A stretch of DNA of 64,000 nucleotides, taken from NCBI GenBank assembly GCA_963921195.1, contig OY992540.1, positions 76,869,337 through 76,933,336 on the forward strand, written 5' to 3'. Made by a program: the position numbers and the translations under genes. Source of the DNA: Pegoplata infirma (taxonomy: Eukaryota; Arthropoda; Insecta; Diptera; Anthomyiidae). This document shows positions 23,545 to 33,711 of the stretch, piece by piece (within the stretch, counting starts at the first letter, position 1; the number at the start of each line of letters is the position of its first letter). The notes below the pieces were generated by a model, which worked only from the letters and a program-made list of their open reading frames with translations, was not told the DNA's origin and made no database searches.

Positions 23545-23754
23545 AAAAAGTCACATTAATGTAAGAGAAGTTAGAGAGAAAAATTAAAAAAAAAAAAAAA
23601 AATTGCTTTTTGGAGCAAAAGTCTATCCAAGACCATCCAAGCTCCAAACAGTTCATTCACTAAAATACAAGTATGTTTACGTATCAAAACTTTCTTCAAT
23701 TTTATTTTATTCTACTTAATTCTAAATACGAAAAATGTGAGAGTGTTAGTGATT

Positions 23755-25150
23755 CTGCAAGAGGCTGTGGTCTAGGAGTTAATTTAAGTAAAACAGAGCT
23801 TGTTTTGTTTACAAGGAAACATAAGATTCCTGCTTTTGATTCTATTACTCTGGACGGCACTGAAATCACCTCCTCAGATGGAGCCAAGTATCTTGGAGCA
23901 TTTATAGATAGGAAGATGAATTTCAGGCGCAATATTAAGGAACGGGTGAGAAATGCAACGACTGCTTTATATTTCTGTAAAAGGAATTGGATCTATACAG
24001 CAGTGGTGCGTTCAATTCTGCTGTATGGAATCATTGTCTGGTGGCCTGCTTTAGAAACAAAAGCGAACTGCGTCTTTATCACGAAGGTACATTGAATGGA
24101 GCCGATGTACATCACTGGTGCTCTTCGTACTACACCTATGGCTGCATTAGAAATCTTCCTTCACCATTGGACATATTGGGTAGGCAGTATGCGGCTACGT
24201 CGGCAATTCGACTTAACAGCATACTTAAATGGAAGAGCAGCTATTGTGGTTATAGCACGATCTTGATGAAGATAACAATACTGCAAAATGTGGACTGTGC
24301 TCCCTCTATGAGAATTTTTGAGCGCCACTTTACCACTATGATACCATCCCTGGAGTCTTGGATAAGGGGCATTCCGGGTAGTGGAGCCACCATAAATTTT
24401 TACACAGATGGATCGAGGCAGCACGAGTAAGTGGGCTTTGGAGTCTATTCGGAAGAGCTTGGATTGAGCCTGGCTCGAAGTTGGCTAGATCATTGCAGTG
24501 TTTACCAGGCAGAGATGATGGCAATAAAGGAAGTGGCTGATTGATTGAGTTGCAATGTCTTGTCTACAACCGCAGTCAACATCTATTTTGACTGTCAAGA
24601 CGAGGTCAGGTCATTGGAGTCTATGTTTCTGAAAGCAAGATCTGCCCTTAACTGCCGCACGTCTTTAAATGAGATGGCCAAGCAGTTTGATATACGACTC
24701 ATATGGGTCCCAGGGCACAGAGACATTCCGGGGATTTGCAAAGCCGATAAGCTTGCAAGACTAGGAACTACCTTACAGGTTCCAACAGAATTGGAATGTG
24801 TTGGTATGCCTCTAGAAACTTGCAAGCAAAATCTACAGCTTTGTTTCGCAATGGAGACTTATCAGAGATGTGTAAATGGATTGACATGTGAGACAACACG
24901 AGAGATTTGCCTTCTCTTAATAGGAGGCGAACAAGTGAGCTAATATCGCTTCCAAGAGGAGAGATTTCTACAGTGGTTACTGTAATTACCGGACTCTGTC
25001 TTATAGGGAAGCACGCAGAGCGGTTAAATGTGCCGTCAAATTACTTTTGTCAGAGTTGTATGGATTAAGAGGAGTTGGAAACTATCGAACACTTCATTTG
25101 CCATTGCCCGGCAATTACCGGTCCGAGACTTGCTTCACTGGGATCTAGAG
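23755..25150 (+). pseudogene. LOA-group non-LTR retrotransposon, copy 1 (RT C-terminus + RNase H)
   Basis: Encodes, with frameshifts, the part after the RT active site (CGLGVNLSKTELVLFTRKHK, then GAKYLGAFIDRKMNFRRNI at 23880-23940). The connector INFYTDGSR (about 24395, first RNase H Asp) follows. Next is a ribonuclease H domain whose Glu/Asp segment (YQAEMMAIKE, IYFDCQDEV) and end (WVPGHRDIPG..KADKLARLG) lie at 24500-24760. A Cys/His-rich tail follows to about 25140. An RT followed by RNase H without LTRs fits I-group lineages such as LOA/Bilbo. Both ends are truncated. The right end stops in mid-frame at GGATCTAGAG, so the usual 3' terminus is missing. Confidence 0.8.
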
Positions 25151-25285
25151 TCACTAATTATTCTATAAATTTAAAAATCTAACGTTTTTTCTAAATTTTT
25201 TTAAAAACGTTTAAATCGTAACTTTTCATATTTTAGGAACAATATTTGGGAATAAACCAAGGAATTTAGAAAATTTGCTTGCCGA

Positions 25286-26000
25286 CCCAGTTGGCAACAT
25301 CCTCGAGCCATCCTCAGTGACAGAGCGGTAACATGTCAGAGTCACACCTGACATCCACAAGACATCTCTATGTACTGGGTTGAGGACAGTTCCATACAAA
25401 TTTTCAAAATGTCCTCACTCAAAGTCAGCAGTGGTCAGGGCTGACCTTCTGCGGACATGTCACCTAAGACTTCTTTGGGGAAATGTCTGACATAGGTCAT
25501 GCGAAAATACAAAAAATGTTCGTATTTCCTTTAGTTTTTACTTTTATCCATTTTCCTTTATAAATTATCTTTCTCATATTTATAAAAAACTTTTCGCCTT
25601 TTTTAGTCCCAACTGGATTTGAACCTGGAACCTCCAGTTTATTAGTCCCACACCTTAGTACTTGTTCCAAACTTTATTTTGAAAATTGTTTGTCTATTTA
25701 TTAATTTTATTCTACTTGTTAGATTTTGAATTTATTTTAAATAAATTGATAATATTGCCATCTTTTTCTTGGAAATTGAAGAGTTGCCCAGATTTTAAAT
25801 TTTAATTTAATATACTGCTATTCTGAAGACATTTCATTTAAGACGTCTTAGAGGAATGGTCCACACTCCTAAAGCAAACATTCAGTGCTGACAATGTTAG
25901 GACATGTCATCAAGGATTACCTATGATTTGTCAGAACCTGAAGACATTTCCTCAAGGAATCACTGTAGAAATTTCCTCAGTGACACATTTTCCAACTGGG
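25286..26000. mobile_element. CCCAGTTGG-ended MITE carrying a tRNA-like segment
   Basis: CCCAGTTGGCAA at 25286 is inverted by TTTTCCAACTGGG ending at 26000. The subterminal regions are rich in GACATGTC- and GTCAG-type words on both sides. It has the same termini as 8875-9147. The centre holds a tRNA-like stretch (25590-25668, minus). No clear target duplication. Confidence 0.6.
25590..25668 (-). repeat. tRNA-like (SINE-type) cassette
   Basis: On the minus strand, GTACTAAGGTGTGGGAC is followed by CCAGGTTCAAATCCAG, a good B-box match. A short A-rich tail follows. Not a convincing functional tRNA. Confidence 0.5.
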
Positions 26001-26679
26001 GATATTTCAAGATTTCCAAAGTCGGGACCTCACTCAATACTAATCTGGCAACTCTTATCACTACCAACAACATCATCATCATCATCGCCGATAAATTTAT
26101 TGTTTACTTTTGGAGTCAGTCATATAATGATGCATTTAATCGATCACTTTTCTTTTTCATTTTGTTTATTTAATGATTTTTTTTACACACAATTAAGTTT
26201 ATTTTTTTGCTGCTGCGGCTGCGACTGCTGCCGCCTTTTCTGCCTCTCAGTTTTTTTTTTGTATTTTCATCTACTCGTGTTTAAATATCAAACGATATGC
26301 AAACAGTATTTCGACGTCTCGTATTACAATTTAATAAAAAATAAAGACGGAGAATGCTGGGAATTTTCTACTTTTCAGACTGAAAATAGAATACAGACTC
26401 TGTTCTTTATAAATTTGTTTGGTTTAAGGCGGCTATGACCATATTTTTGTTGTTTTTGTGGCTATTGTTGTTGCCAGTGTTGTTTTTTGACGACAATGTA
26501 GATGAGAAAGTGCGAAATAGGAATATATGAATTTAATGCGGAGATGAACAAATTGTGGCCCTTGTTAAAGGCATAATTTAACAAAAAAATTATGATAATA
26601 GCCGTGTTTTTTAATTATATTAATTATGCTTTTTCCTAATAAGCATGTAGTGGATTTGACAAATTACCCCAAAAAAATG
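26001..26679. other. Unannotated stretch with simple repeats
   Basis: (CAT)n at 26071-26088 and a CTGCTGCGGCTGCGACTGCT-like tract near 26210-26235. A 171-codon plus-strand open frame (25923-26438) starts inside the MITE and runs through these low-complexity tracts. Its Phe/Cys-rich product has no recognisable domain, so I do not call a gene. Confidence 0.5.
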
Positions 26680-26911
26680 CCTAGGACCATTAGACATATT
26701 CGGGCCAAACTTCTGGAGTCTAGCTTTTTTATTTTAGACTGTATCGTGGTAGCAACAGACGGTCAGACGAACGGACATCGCTAGAAAGCCTTAGAATCGA
26801 TCACTGATCAATAATATATACTTAATGGGGTCTCCGACTGATATTTCGATACGTTACTCACGGAATGACAAAGTGAGTATACTCCATTCTATGGTTGGAG
26901 GGTATAAAAAT
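26680..26911 (+). mobile_element. mini-me-like repeat, subfamily A, 3' fragment
   Basis: Has AACAGACGGTCAGACGAACG, then ATCGCTAGAAAGCC, TATATACTTAATGGGGTCTC, and ends TTGGAGGGTATAAAAA. It lacks the left hairpin end. Confidence 0.65.
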
Positions 26912-27172
26912 GCAACGGCGTTTTTTGCGAAGGGGAGTAAGAGGACGCAATGGGGCGCCCTTCCACTCGCGAAAAATAATAACTAATTCATTAAGTATGC
27001 TTTCTGAACTACAGTTATAGAATTTTATCAATATTAAAATTATTTTTATATCCGCGTTAAGAGAATTTTCAAGTTATTCCAATTATTTCTTCGTTTCTTT
27101 TTTACAGGGAATGCCAGCCACTGAGACGCAAAAAACAAAATTAAGAAAAAAAAATTGTGTTAACATTGACAA

Positions 27173-30100
27173 TAGAGATGGTAATATGAGCAGATTAGAG
27201 CGTGATTCACGTGATTCAAGCGTGATCACGCGTGAGTGTGACTGAATTGAATTTTACTCACCTGATTGTGAGTGGAGAAAAAAATTGCGTGAGTGAGTGT
27301 GCGTGAGTCGATTTTTTTGTGTGAGTTTGCGTGATTTATATTCTCTTAATATTTCCTTTCATACAAAAAAAAAACAACCAAAAAATTGTAAAATTTGGCG
27401 TAACTTAAGATTTCGTCCCGAAAAAAGCAAAAAAAATGTAAAATTTCGCTTATCTTTAAATTTTGCAAAAAAATTTTGAAAGATTTTTGAAATTTTAATT
27501 TTTAAAATTTTTTTTTTTTATAAATAAGAGTTTCGTGAATGTGAGTCAATGTGAGTGTGAGTGAAGATTACGTGAGTGCATGTAAGTGTGGTTAGGTTGT
27601 AGCTGGCTGCTGACGTTTTACGTCAACACACGTAGACTCTAAGGTCCACTGTGATACCACGGGACTGTAATAAGTTTCCCTACTAGTCCCTGTCTTTAAA
27701 CCAATTTGAGCTTCTTATGAAACTCCTGAGATATTGAATTTTGACATCCGACAAATCAGAAAGATCGTGCAGCTCCCTAGATCCGAGTGAAGCTAGTCTC
27801 TGACATGAAAGTGCCGGGAAATGGCAGATTAAGTGTTCAATAGTTTCCAACTCCCTTTCATTTATGAAACTCCAGAAAGTCATTCGACGACACATTTAAC
27901 CGCTCTGCGTGCTTCCCTATAAGGGAAGGTAATTACAGCAACCACCGTCGAAATCTCTCCTCTTGGAAGTGATATCAGCTCACTTGTGCGCCCCTGATTA
28001 AGATAAGGCCAAATCAGTCGTGTTGTCTCACATATCCATCCAGTTGCCCATCTTTGATTAGTCTGCGTTGCGGAACAAACCCGTAGGTTTTGCTTGCAAA
28101 ATGTCTCTGTGCCCTGGGACCCATATGAGTCGTATGTAATACTGCCTGGCCATCTCATTTAATGACGTGCGGCAGTTAAGGGCAGATCTTGTTTTAGAAA
28201 CATTGAAAACATTGATTGAAACATTGAATAGATGTTGACTGCGGTAGTATACAAATTTGCAACTCAACCAGTTAGCCACTGCAATGATCTGGCAACCTTC
28301 GATACAGGCTCAATCTAAGCTCTTCCGAATAGACTCCAAAGCCCACTTGCTTGTGCAGCCTCGACCCATCTGTATAAAAATTTATGGTGGCTCCACTTCC
28401 CGGAATGTCTCCCATTCAAGACTCCCTGGATGGTATCATAGTGGTAAAGTGGCACTCAAAAAGGCTCACAGAGGGAGCACAGTCCACATTTTCTGGTATT
28501 GTTACATTCTTCAAGATCGCGCTATGGCAACAACTGCTGTTCCTCCATTGCAGCGTGCTATTAAGTCAAATTGCCGACGTAGCCCCATACTGCCTACCCA
28601 ATATGTCCAATGGTATCAGGTGAAGGAGGATTTCTAATGGAGCCGTAGGTATAGTACGAAGAGCATAGTGTACCTTCGTGATAAAGACATAGTTCGCTTT
28701 TGTTTCTAAAGCAGGCCACCAGACAATGATTCCATACAGCAAAATTGGACGCACCACTGCAGTATAGATCCAATAACCGACTTGAGGGCTAAAACCCCAT
28801 CGTTTTCCAATGGCCCTTTTACAGGAATATAAAGCAATCGTTGCTTTTCTCATCCGTTCCTCAATGTTACGCCTGAAATTCAACTTCCTATCTAGAAATA
28901 CTCCAAGATACTTGGCTCCATCTGAAATAGGATCAAAAGTAGGAATATTTTTTTTTCCTCGTAAACGAAACAAGCTCTGTTTTGCTTGGATTAACTCCCA
29001 GACCACAGTCTCTTGCCCATTTAGACAGAAATTTCAGAGAACCCTGAAGAATGTCCCTCAATATTGGCAGATGCTTCCACTTTACCGCTATCGCGACATC
29101 GTTAGCATATGCGACAACATGACAACCACGTGCTTCTAGAGATAGCAGCATTGAATTAAGTGTCAGGTTCCAAAGAAGCGGCGAAAGAACACCTCCCTGT
29201 GGTGTGTCCCTATTGACAAATTGAGATAGGACGGGCGCTCCTAATTCAGACGTTATTCGCTTGTTGGCAAGTAAGTTTTCCATTATTAAAACGATCCCAC
29301 ACTTTACTCCCAGAGCAGAAAATGCCAGAATTATCGAGTCTGGAATGACATTATTAAAAGCCCCCTCTATATCAAGAAAGGCCACCATAGTGTACTCCTT
29401 CACCGAAAGCGATCTCTCGATGGTACCACCGAGCTCATGAAGAGCTGTTTCCGTTAATCTACCCTTGCTGTTTGCATGTTGCTTTGTCGAAAGCAACCTC
29501 GGGTCAATCACTCTTCGCAAATATGAGTCTATCATTCGTTCCATTGTCTTTAACAAAAAAGAACACAGACTAATTGGTCTGAAATCCTTCGTATCTGTGT
29601 GGGAACTTTTCCCAGCCTTCGGGATAAACACGACTCTGGTATCCCTCCACTTTAAAGGAATACACGACCAGTTGATGCATGCTGTGTATAGACTATACAG
29701 CTAAGGGGCTATGTAGTCCGACACTATCGCCCAGATTAATGTTGGCATATTTATTATTTCCGAAGCAATTTCAGATGCTTGCGCGTCAGAACGTTCCAAA
29801 GCTTGAAACGGTGTTATGGAATTTCCCGGAAAATGCGTGTTTAGAAGCAGATCCAGCGACTCTCCACTGGAGGAAGACCACACCCCATTAGGATCTTTCA
29901 GGTATCCCAGGGTGGAAGGAGAAGAAGCCAGAACCTTGCACAGCTTGGATGCCGCTGAAACGTCTTCTATGTTTCCACAGAAGTTTTTCCCAGAATCACA
30001 TTTGCATTTCTGGTCATCTTCTTGTAACTCTTAAATTTCAGCCTGTATGCAGATCGCGTGAGTGTGAGTTGTATTAAATTCACTCACGTGATTGTGAGTG

Positions 30101-30189
30101 TGAGTAGAAAAAATACGCTCGTGAGTGTGCGTAATTCAAAAATTCCTGTCGTGAGCGTGAGTCAAAAATCACTCACGCGCCCATCTCTA
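27173..30189. mobile_element. hAT-type MITE (TAGAGATGG ends) interrupted by a LOA-group element
   Basis: The ends TAGAGATGG... and ...GCGCCCATCTCTA are flanked by the exact 8-bp repeat ATTGACAA (27165-27172 and 30190-30197). This fits the hAT target pattern nTnnnnAn. Only about 570 bp (27173-27590 and 30046-30189) is MITE sequence, dense in GTGAGTG/CACTCAC words. The remaining ~2.45 kb is the LOA-group copy on the minus strand. It is the same family as 33368-33703, whose ends are TAGAGATGGGCGC. Confidence 0.88.
27591..30045 (-). pseudogene. LOA-group non-LTR retrotransposon, copy 2 (longest)
   Basis: The most complete copy, read right to left. Linker sequence upstream of RT runs from about 30045 to 29640. 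The RT follows (29631-28933: FRPISLCSFLLKTMERMI, motif A VAFLDIEGAFNNV, motif B TPQGGVLSPLLWNL). After a frameshift near 28970 come the thumb/connector (28900-28566) and an RNase H remnant (28280-28060, WVPGHRDI). A C-terminal zinc-knuckle-like tail ends it (27895-27683, CRRM...ETIEHLICH). The RT active site reads YAND instead of YADD, which should abolish catalysis. The 3' end is GTCAGCAGCCAGCTACAACC then TAAC. It is 5'-truncated with no endonuclease seen, and lies inside a hAT MITE. Confidence 0.85.
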
Positions 30190-30197
30190 ATTGACAA

Positions 30198-30765
30198 TAT
30201 TGACAACTAGGCAACTATTTCGAGCCCAACGATTTTGAAATTCGAAAAAGTAAAATTTTCTCCAACCTATTATGCAATCCTAAGAAAACAAATTTTTGTT
30301 TGCCCATCCCTGACGACATAAAAAAAATATTTTTTTTAAGTGCGTTAAAAGTAAATTTGATCAGTAACTGAGTAGTTATGAGTTTGTGTATCATAATGCA
30401 AACAGATGAATTTTTTTTACAGATTATTTATATACAAACGTATCAGTTTATTAAATAAAATGTGTAGAAATCACACTTTTTTTTCATTTACTAAAGCATG
30501 AAGTTAATTTTTATAAAAACGACAGGAAAAAATATTTTTTTTTCAGCCACAACTGTTACAAATTTCACTGTAACCAGTGCAGTATTTTAAAAAAGTTACA
30601 ATTAAATCCAAATTTCCCACTGTGCAACGTGTTGTGTATCATCTTACCAAAATGTATTAAGTTTGCAACTAAATTAATAGTTTTAATTTTTTTTCCACAC
30701 TCCAGTCTTCTTTTTTTCACACATTTTTGTTAATACAGTTTATTAGCATGCTTGTTTTAAAAATG
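30198..30765. other. Unannotated AT-rich stretch
   Basis: No element or coding signal beyond poly-A/T tracts. Confidence 0.55.
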
Positions 30766-30767
30766 TG

Positions 30768-30938
30768 TATAACACTAGTTTTCCGGAAAATGGTTCACAA
30801 GTCCAAACATGGACCTATAAGATCTATATTTTGTTAGATTTTTAACTAGTGTAAAATTTTCAGAGAATTTCAGAGAAACAAGTTTATTTTTAAGGAAATT
30901 TTTATATGGTGGACTAAGTCCGAAAATGGACCGACTAC
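30768..30938 (+). mobile_element. mini-me-like subfamily B, 5' fragment (plus)
   Basis: AACACTAGTTTTCCGGAAAA, then AAGTCCAAACATGGACC and ATGGTGGACTAAGTCCGAAA, match the 5' part of the 3954 and 37331 copies. The hairpin end is missing. Confidence 0.6.
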
Positions 30939-31099
30939 TGTTAAATAGTCTCAAATTCTAATACATTCTAATTTATCCTCCTTTCCTATTTCAGTAATCT
31001 AATATTTATAACAAAATCATTAACAACAAACAACAAATAGTCAAATAACCTTGCAACATGAATATGTTAGGCGAAAATATTTCACCTGAAAAACTCTAA

Positions 31100-31175
31100 T
31101 TGGCACCCATTTTCCGGAAAACACTAGTGTAGGGTGTTTTATGGTCGGCCTTGACTACCTATAATTTGCTTACCC
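31100..31175 (-). mobile_element. mini-me-like subfamily B, terminal fragment (minus)
   Basis: Complement of the 5' terminus: CATTTTCCGGAAAACACTAG, GTGTAGGGTGTTTTATGGTC and GGCCTTGACTACC. It points opposite to 30768-30938, forming a broken inverted pair. Confidence 0.6.
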
Positions 31176-31194
31176 ATTTTTTACTTCCTAAACC

Positions 31195-31388
31195 CTACAC
31201 CACTTAGGACTTAATTTTCAATTGACCTGAAATTTGAAACTTAAGTTTCTCTTCGCAAAAGAACAAAGCCTTTTGAAGATTGAAAACGTTGTTCATTCGA
31301 AATTCGGGGACACATTTTGCACCATTTACTAGTGTAGGGTATTATATGGTTGGTATAGGCCGACTTAAATTTTCTTACTTATTTTTTA
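31195..31388 (-). mobile_element. mini-me-like subfamily B, second terminal fragment (minus)
   Basis: TTCAATTGACCTGAAATTTG matches the complement of the element's 3' half. ACTAGTGTAGGGTATTATAT with GGTATAGGCCGAC is the complement of its 5' end. The central part is deleted. Confidence 0.55.
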
Positions 31389-32990
31389 ATTATTTTTTTT
31401 TAATTATCTCTGAAGTGTTTGGTCTTAAATTTAATTTATTTGTTATTCTTTTGTTCTTCTATCTTTCGTCATCATATTTCCTTGTATCTGCTTTAACTCA
31501 ATATAATTATCCCTGTTTTAGGTCTTAATTTTATTATATAATACATTACCTATGTATAAACTATATATACATATGTAGATTATATCCGCACTTAGATACT
31601 TTTCTTATACGTTTGTCAGCATAATGTTTAAAAGGAAGAAGCCACACAAACGTTATGGTTGACTTCCTTTAACGTCTTTTTTTTTTTAAAGAACAGAGTC
31701 AGTAGTACGAGTGGTAATTTTAACAATTTTCTTTTGTTCCTCTACATTCGTTGCATGTGTTTGTTTCTTTTATCTGTCACATTTAATTATTTCAGTCATT
31801 TCTGAAGAAAAAAAATACAGAAACCATTACGAAATTATGATTCTTATCCGCTGTTAAGGTGTCAATGTGAGTCATTCATCAACGAAAAAAAAAAAATACA
31901 TTTGCATCATAAACGTATAAGGTTAGGTTTATCTGGCTGTCCCGAGATCTTGCGCAGATCAGTTAAGGTTCTAAGTGTTACCGGATTACAACGATAACCT
32001 GTTCATCAGTTTTGTTTTCCGATATTTAGAGTCCAAGCGGTTTCTTTCAGACCCCGAAATGTAGGGTCGCCTAAAGTCATCCCCGTGTCTCTATTATTGT
32101 CAAACTGTGACCTTGCAGAAGTTGAAAACATTAGTATAGCAAGAACGACAAACTCAATGATGTAATTTTTACAATATCCGAGAAATAATAAGATAAGATC
32201 CAATAAGGTATGTTGCAAAAACAGATGGTTTCTGGAATCTACTGAATCTGTATAAATGGGTGGTGGTAGATCTTCTGAAGTATCAAACTCTCTTGAAGGT
32301 CTAGGCATGAAAATACATCTCTTTGAACCCACACGTTTTTTCAATTGCCGAAAGAAACTTTAATGTATCTTTGTTTTTTGAAATGGTAAAAGAATAACAC
32401 TGTATATTTTCGACTAAGATGAAATAAAACTCCCACATCTGGGCTTGAATATACTCCCCAATGATGTCTTTCAAGTCAGCTACACTTCAGAAAAATTTAA
32501 ACTAAACATCCACTGATAAACAAAATATGAAGCATTTCAGCAACTCATAAAATTTTAGGACGAGACCAAAAACTCGCTAAAAACGAAAAATATTATCATT
32601 TCGAGTTCTATGATCGTGTGTAGTTTATTCGTGATTTAAATATTGGATTTTAATTAACCCTTTTAAAACCCATTTGTCATCTTTGCCACCATCAGCTTAC
32701 CGATGTTGGTACTAACTTTTGCTCAATGTCAGAATTTAAAGCATCGCGTTTACCGCGTCACCATCAGCACAACATAAATATGAATGCCGGTAACAAAACC
32801 GAGATAACGATGTTAGTAATGATGATCATCATCACAAAAATAAAGTCTTCACGCCTGAACGATTACGAGACAAGAAAACTACTCCCGTAAATGTTATTCC
32901 CCCACTTTTAAAAACGACAGTAAAACTAAAAAAAAGATAAAGCATTAAAAGAAATAAAAAAACCAAAAATTAAGAGGAAACATGGAGAAT
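31389..32990. other. Mostly unannotated stretch
   Basis: A 113-codon minus-strand open frame (32006-32344) has an internal hydrophobic run (LLDLILLFLGY...EFVVLAILM) but no recognised domain. Just beyond its 3' side (31918-31940) is AAGGTTAGGTTTATCTGGCT, which resembles the 3' termini of the LOA-group copies. The frame may therefore belong to an unrecognised non-LTR element. I see no firm evidence for a host gene. Confidence 0.4.
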
Positions 32991-33025
32991 AATTATAGTT
33001 GGTCTAGACCGACCATATAAAGACT
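32991..33025 (+). mobile_element. mini-me-like subfamily B, isolated 5' tip
   Basis: AATTATAGTTGGTCTAGACC followed by GACCATATAA matches the hairpin end of the 37331 copy. Nothing of the body follows. Confidence 0.5.
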
Positions 33026-33367
33026 TACAATACAACTTTCCAAAATATTGCAAGTGTTTAACTCCAAGCTTTTCTATTCAGATTGAGTTAAAAGTTAACC
33101 AGACATTAAGTTATGTCTCAAATTTTGAGACTCCCGGTAAAATAAAATTTTATCCGACCCAATGCTTGTCAAAGATGACGTGATTAGAGTGCCGTAAGAT
33201 CTGCCTAGCTGTTGAATCAAGTCAAAAATATCAAACGCTTTAATCAAAGAAATGTTTTGCATTTTGTCCATAGCATGAGAGTATTTTATCGTCAAAATTC
33301 CAATCAGATTCTAAGAAATTTTAAGTACTGAAACTGTCAGTATAGCAATTTTTAGATTAATCCAAAG

Positions 33368-33703
33368 TAGAGATGGGCGCGTGAGTGGATTTTGACTCAC
33401 ACTTACTAACGCTCACGCAAAAAATAATGGAATCACTCACTAATCACTCACGCAATTTTTTTTTTACTCACGCTCACTCACATTCACGTGAGTAATAAAA
33501 AACTTACTCACGCGTGATTCACGCAAAATCTACTCACGCAATAAGATTTTTTTACCAAAAAGAAAAAAAATCTAAAAAAATTTTTTTTACAAAAAATTAA
33601 AAAAAAAAAATTGGGCAAATCAAAAATCTAATCACGCAAACTCACGCAAAAAATAAGTGACTCAAGTGAATCACGCAAATCACGTGAACAGCGCCCATCT
33701 CTA
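33368..33703. mobile_element. hAT-type MITE, 336 bp, exact 8-bp target duplication
   Basis: The ends TAGAGATGGGCGC / GCGCCCATCTCTA are flanked by ATCCAAAG at 33360-33367 and 33704-33711. The TIR begins TAGAG (YARNG) and the target fits nTnnnnAn. The interior is filled with ACTCACGC / GCGTGAGT words in both orientations. It is inserted in the PBS-bearing repeat that continues on both sides. Confidence 0.92.
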
Positions 33704-33711
33704 ATCCAAAG

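Noticed and set aside
25923..26438. 172-codon plus-strand open frame
   Set aside because: Spans the end of a MITE, a CAT microsatellite and a CTG-rich tract. No recognisable domain, and the composition is low-complexity.
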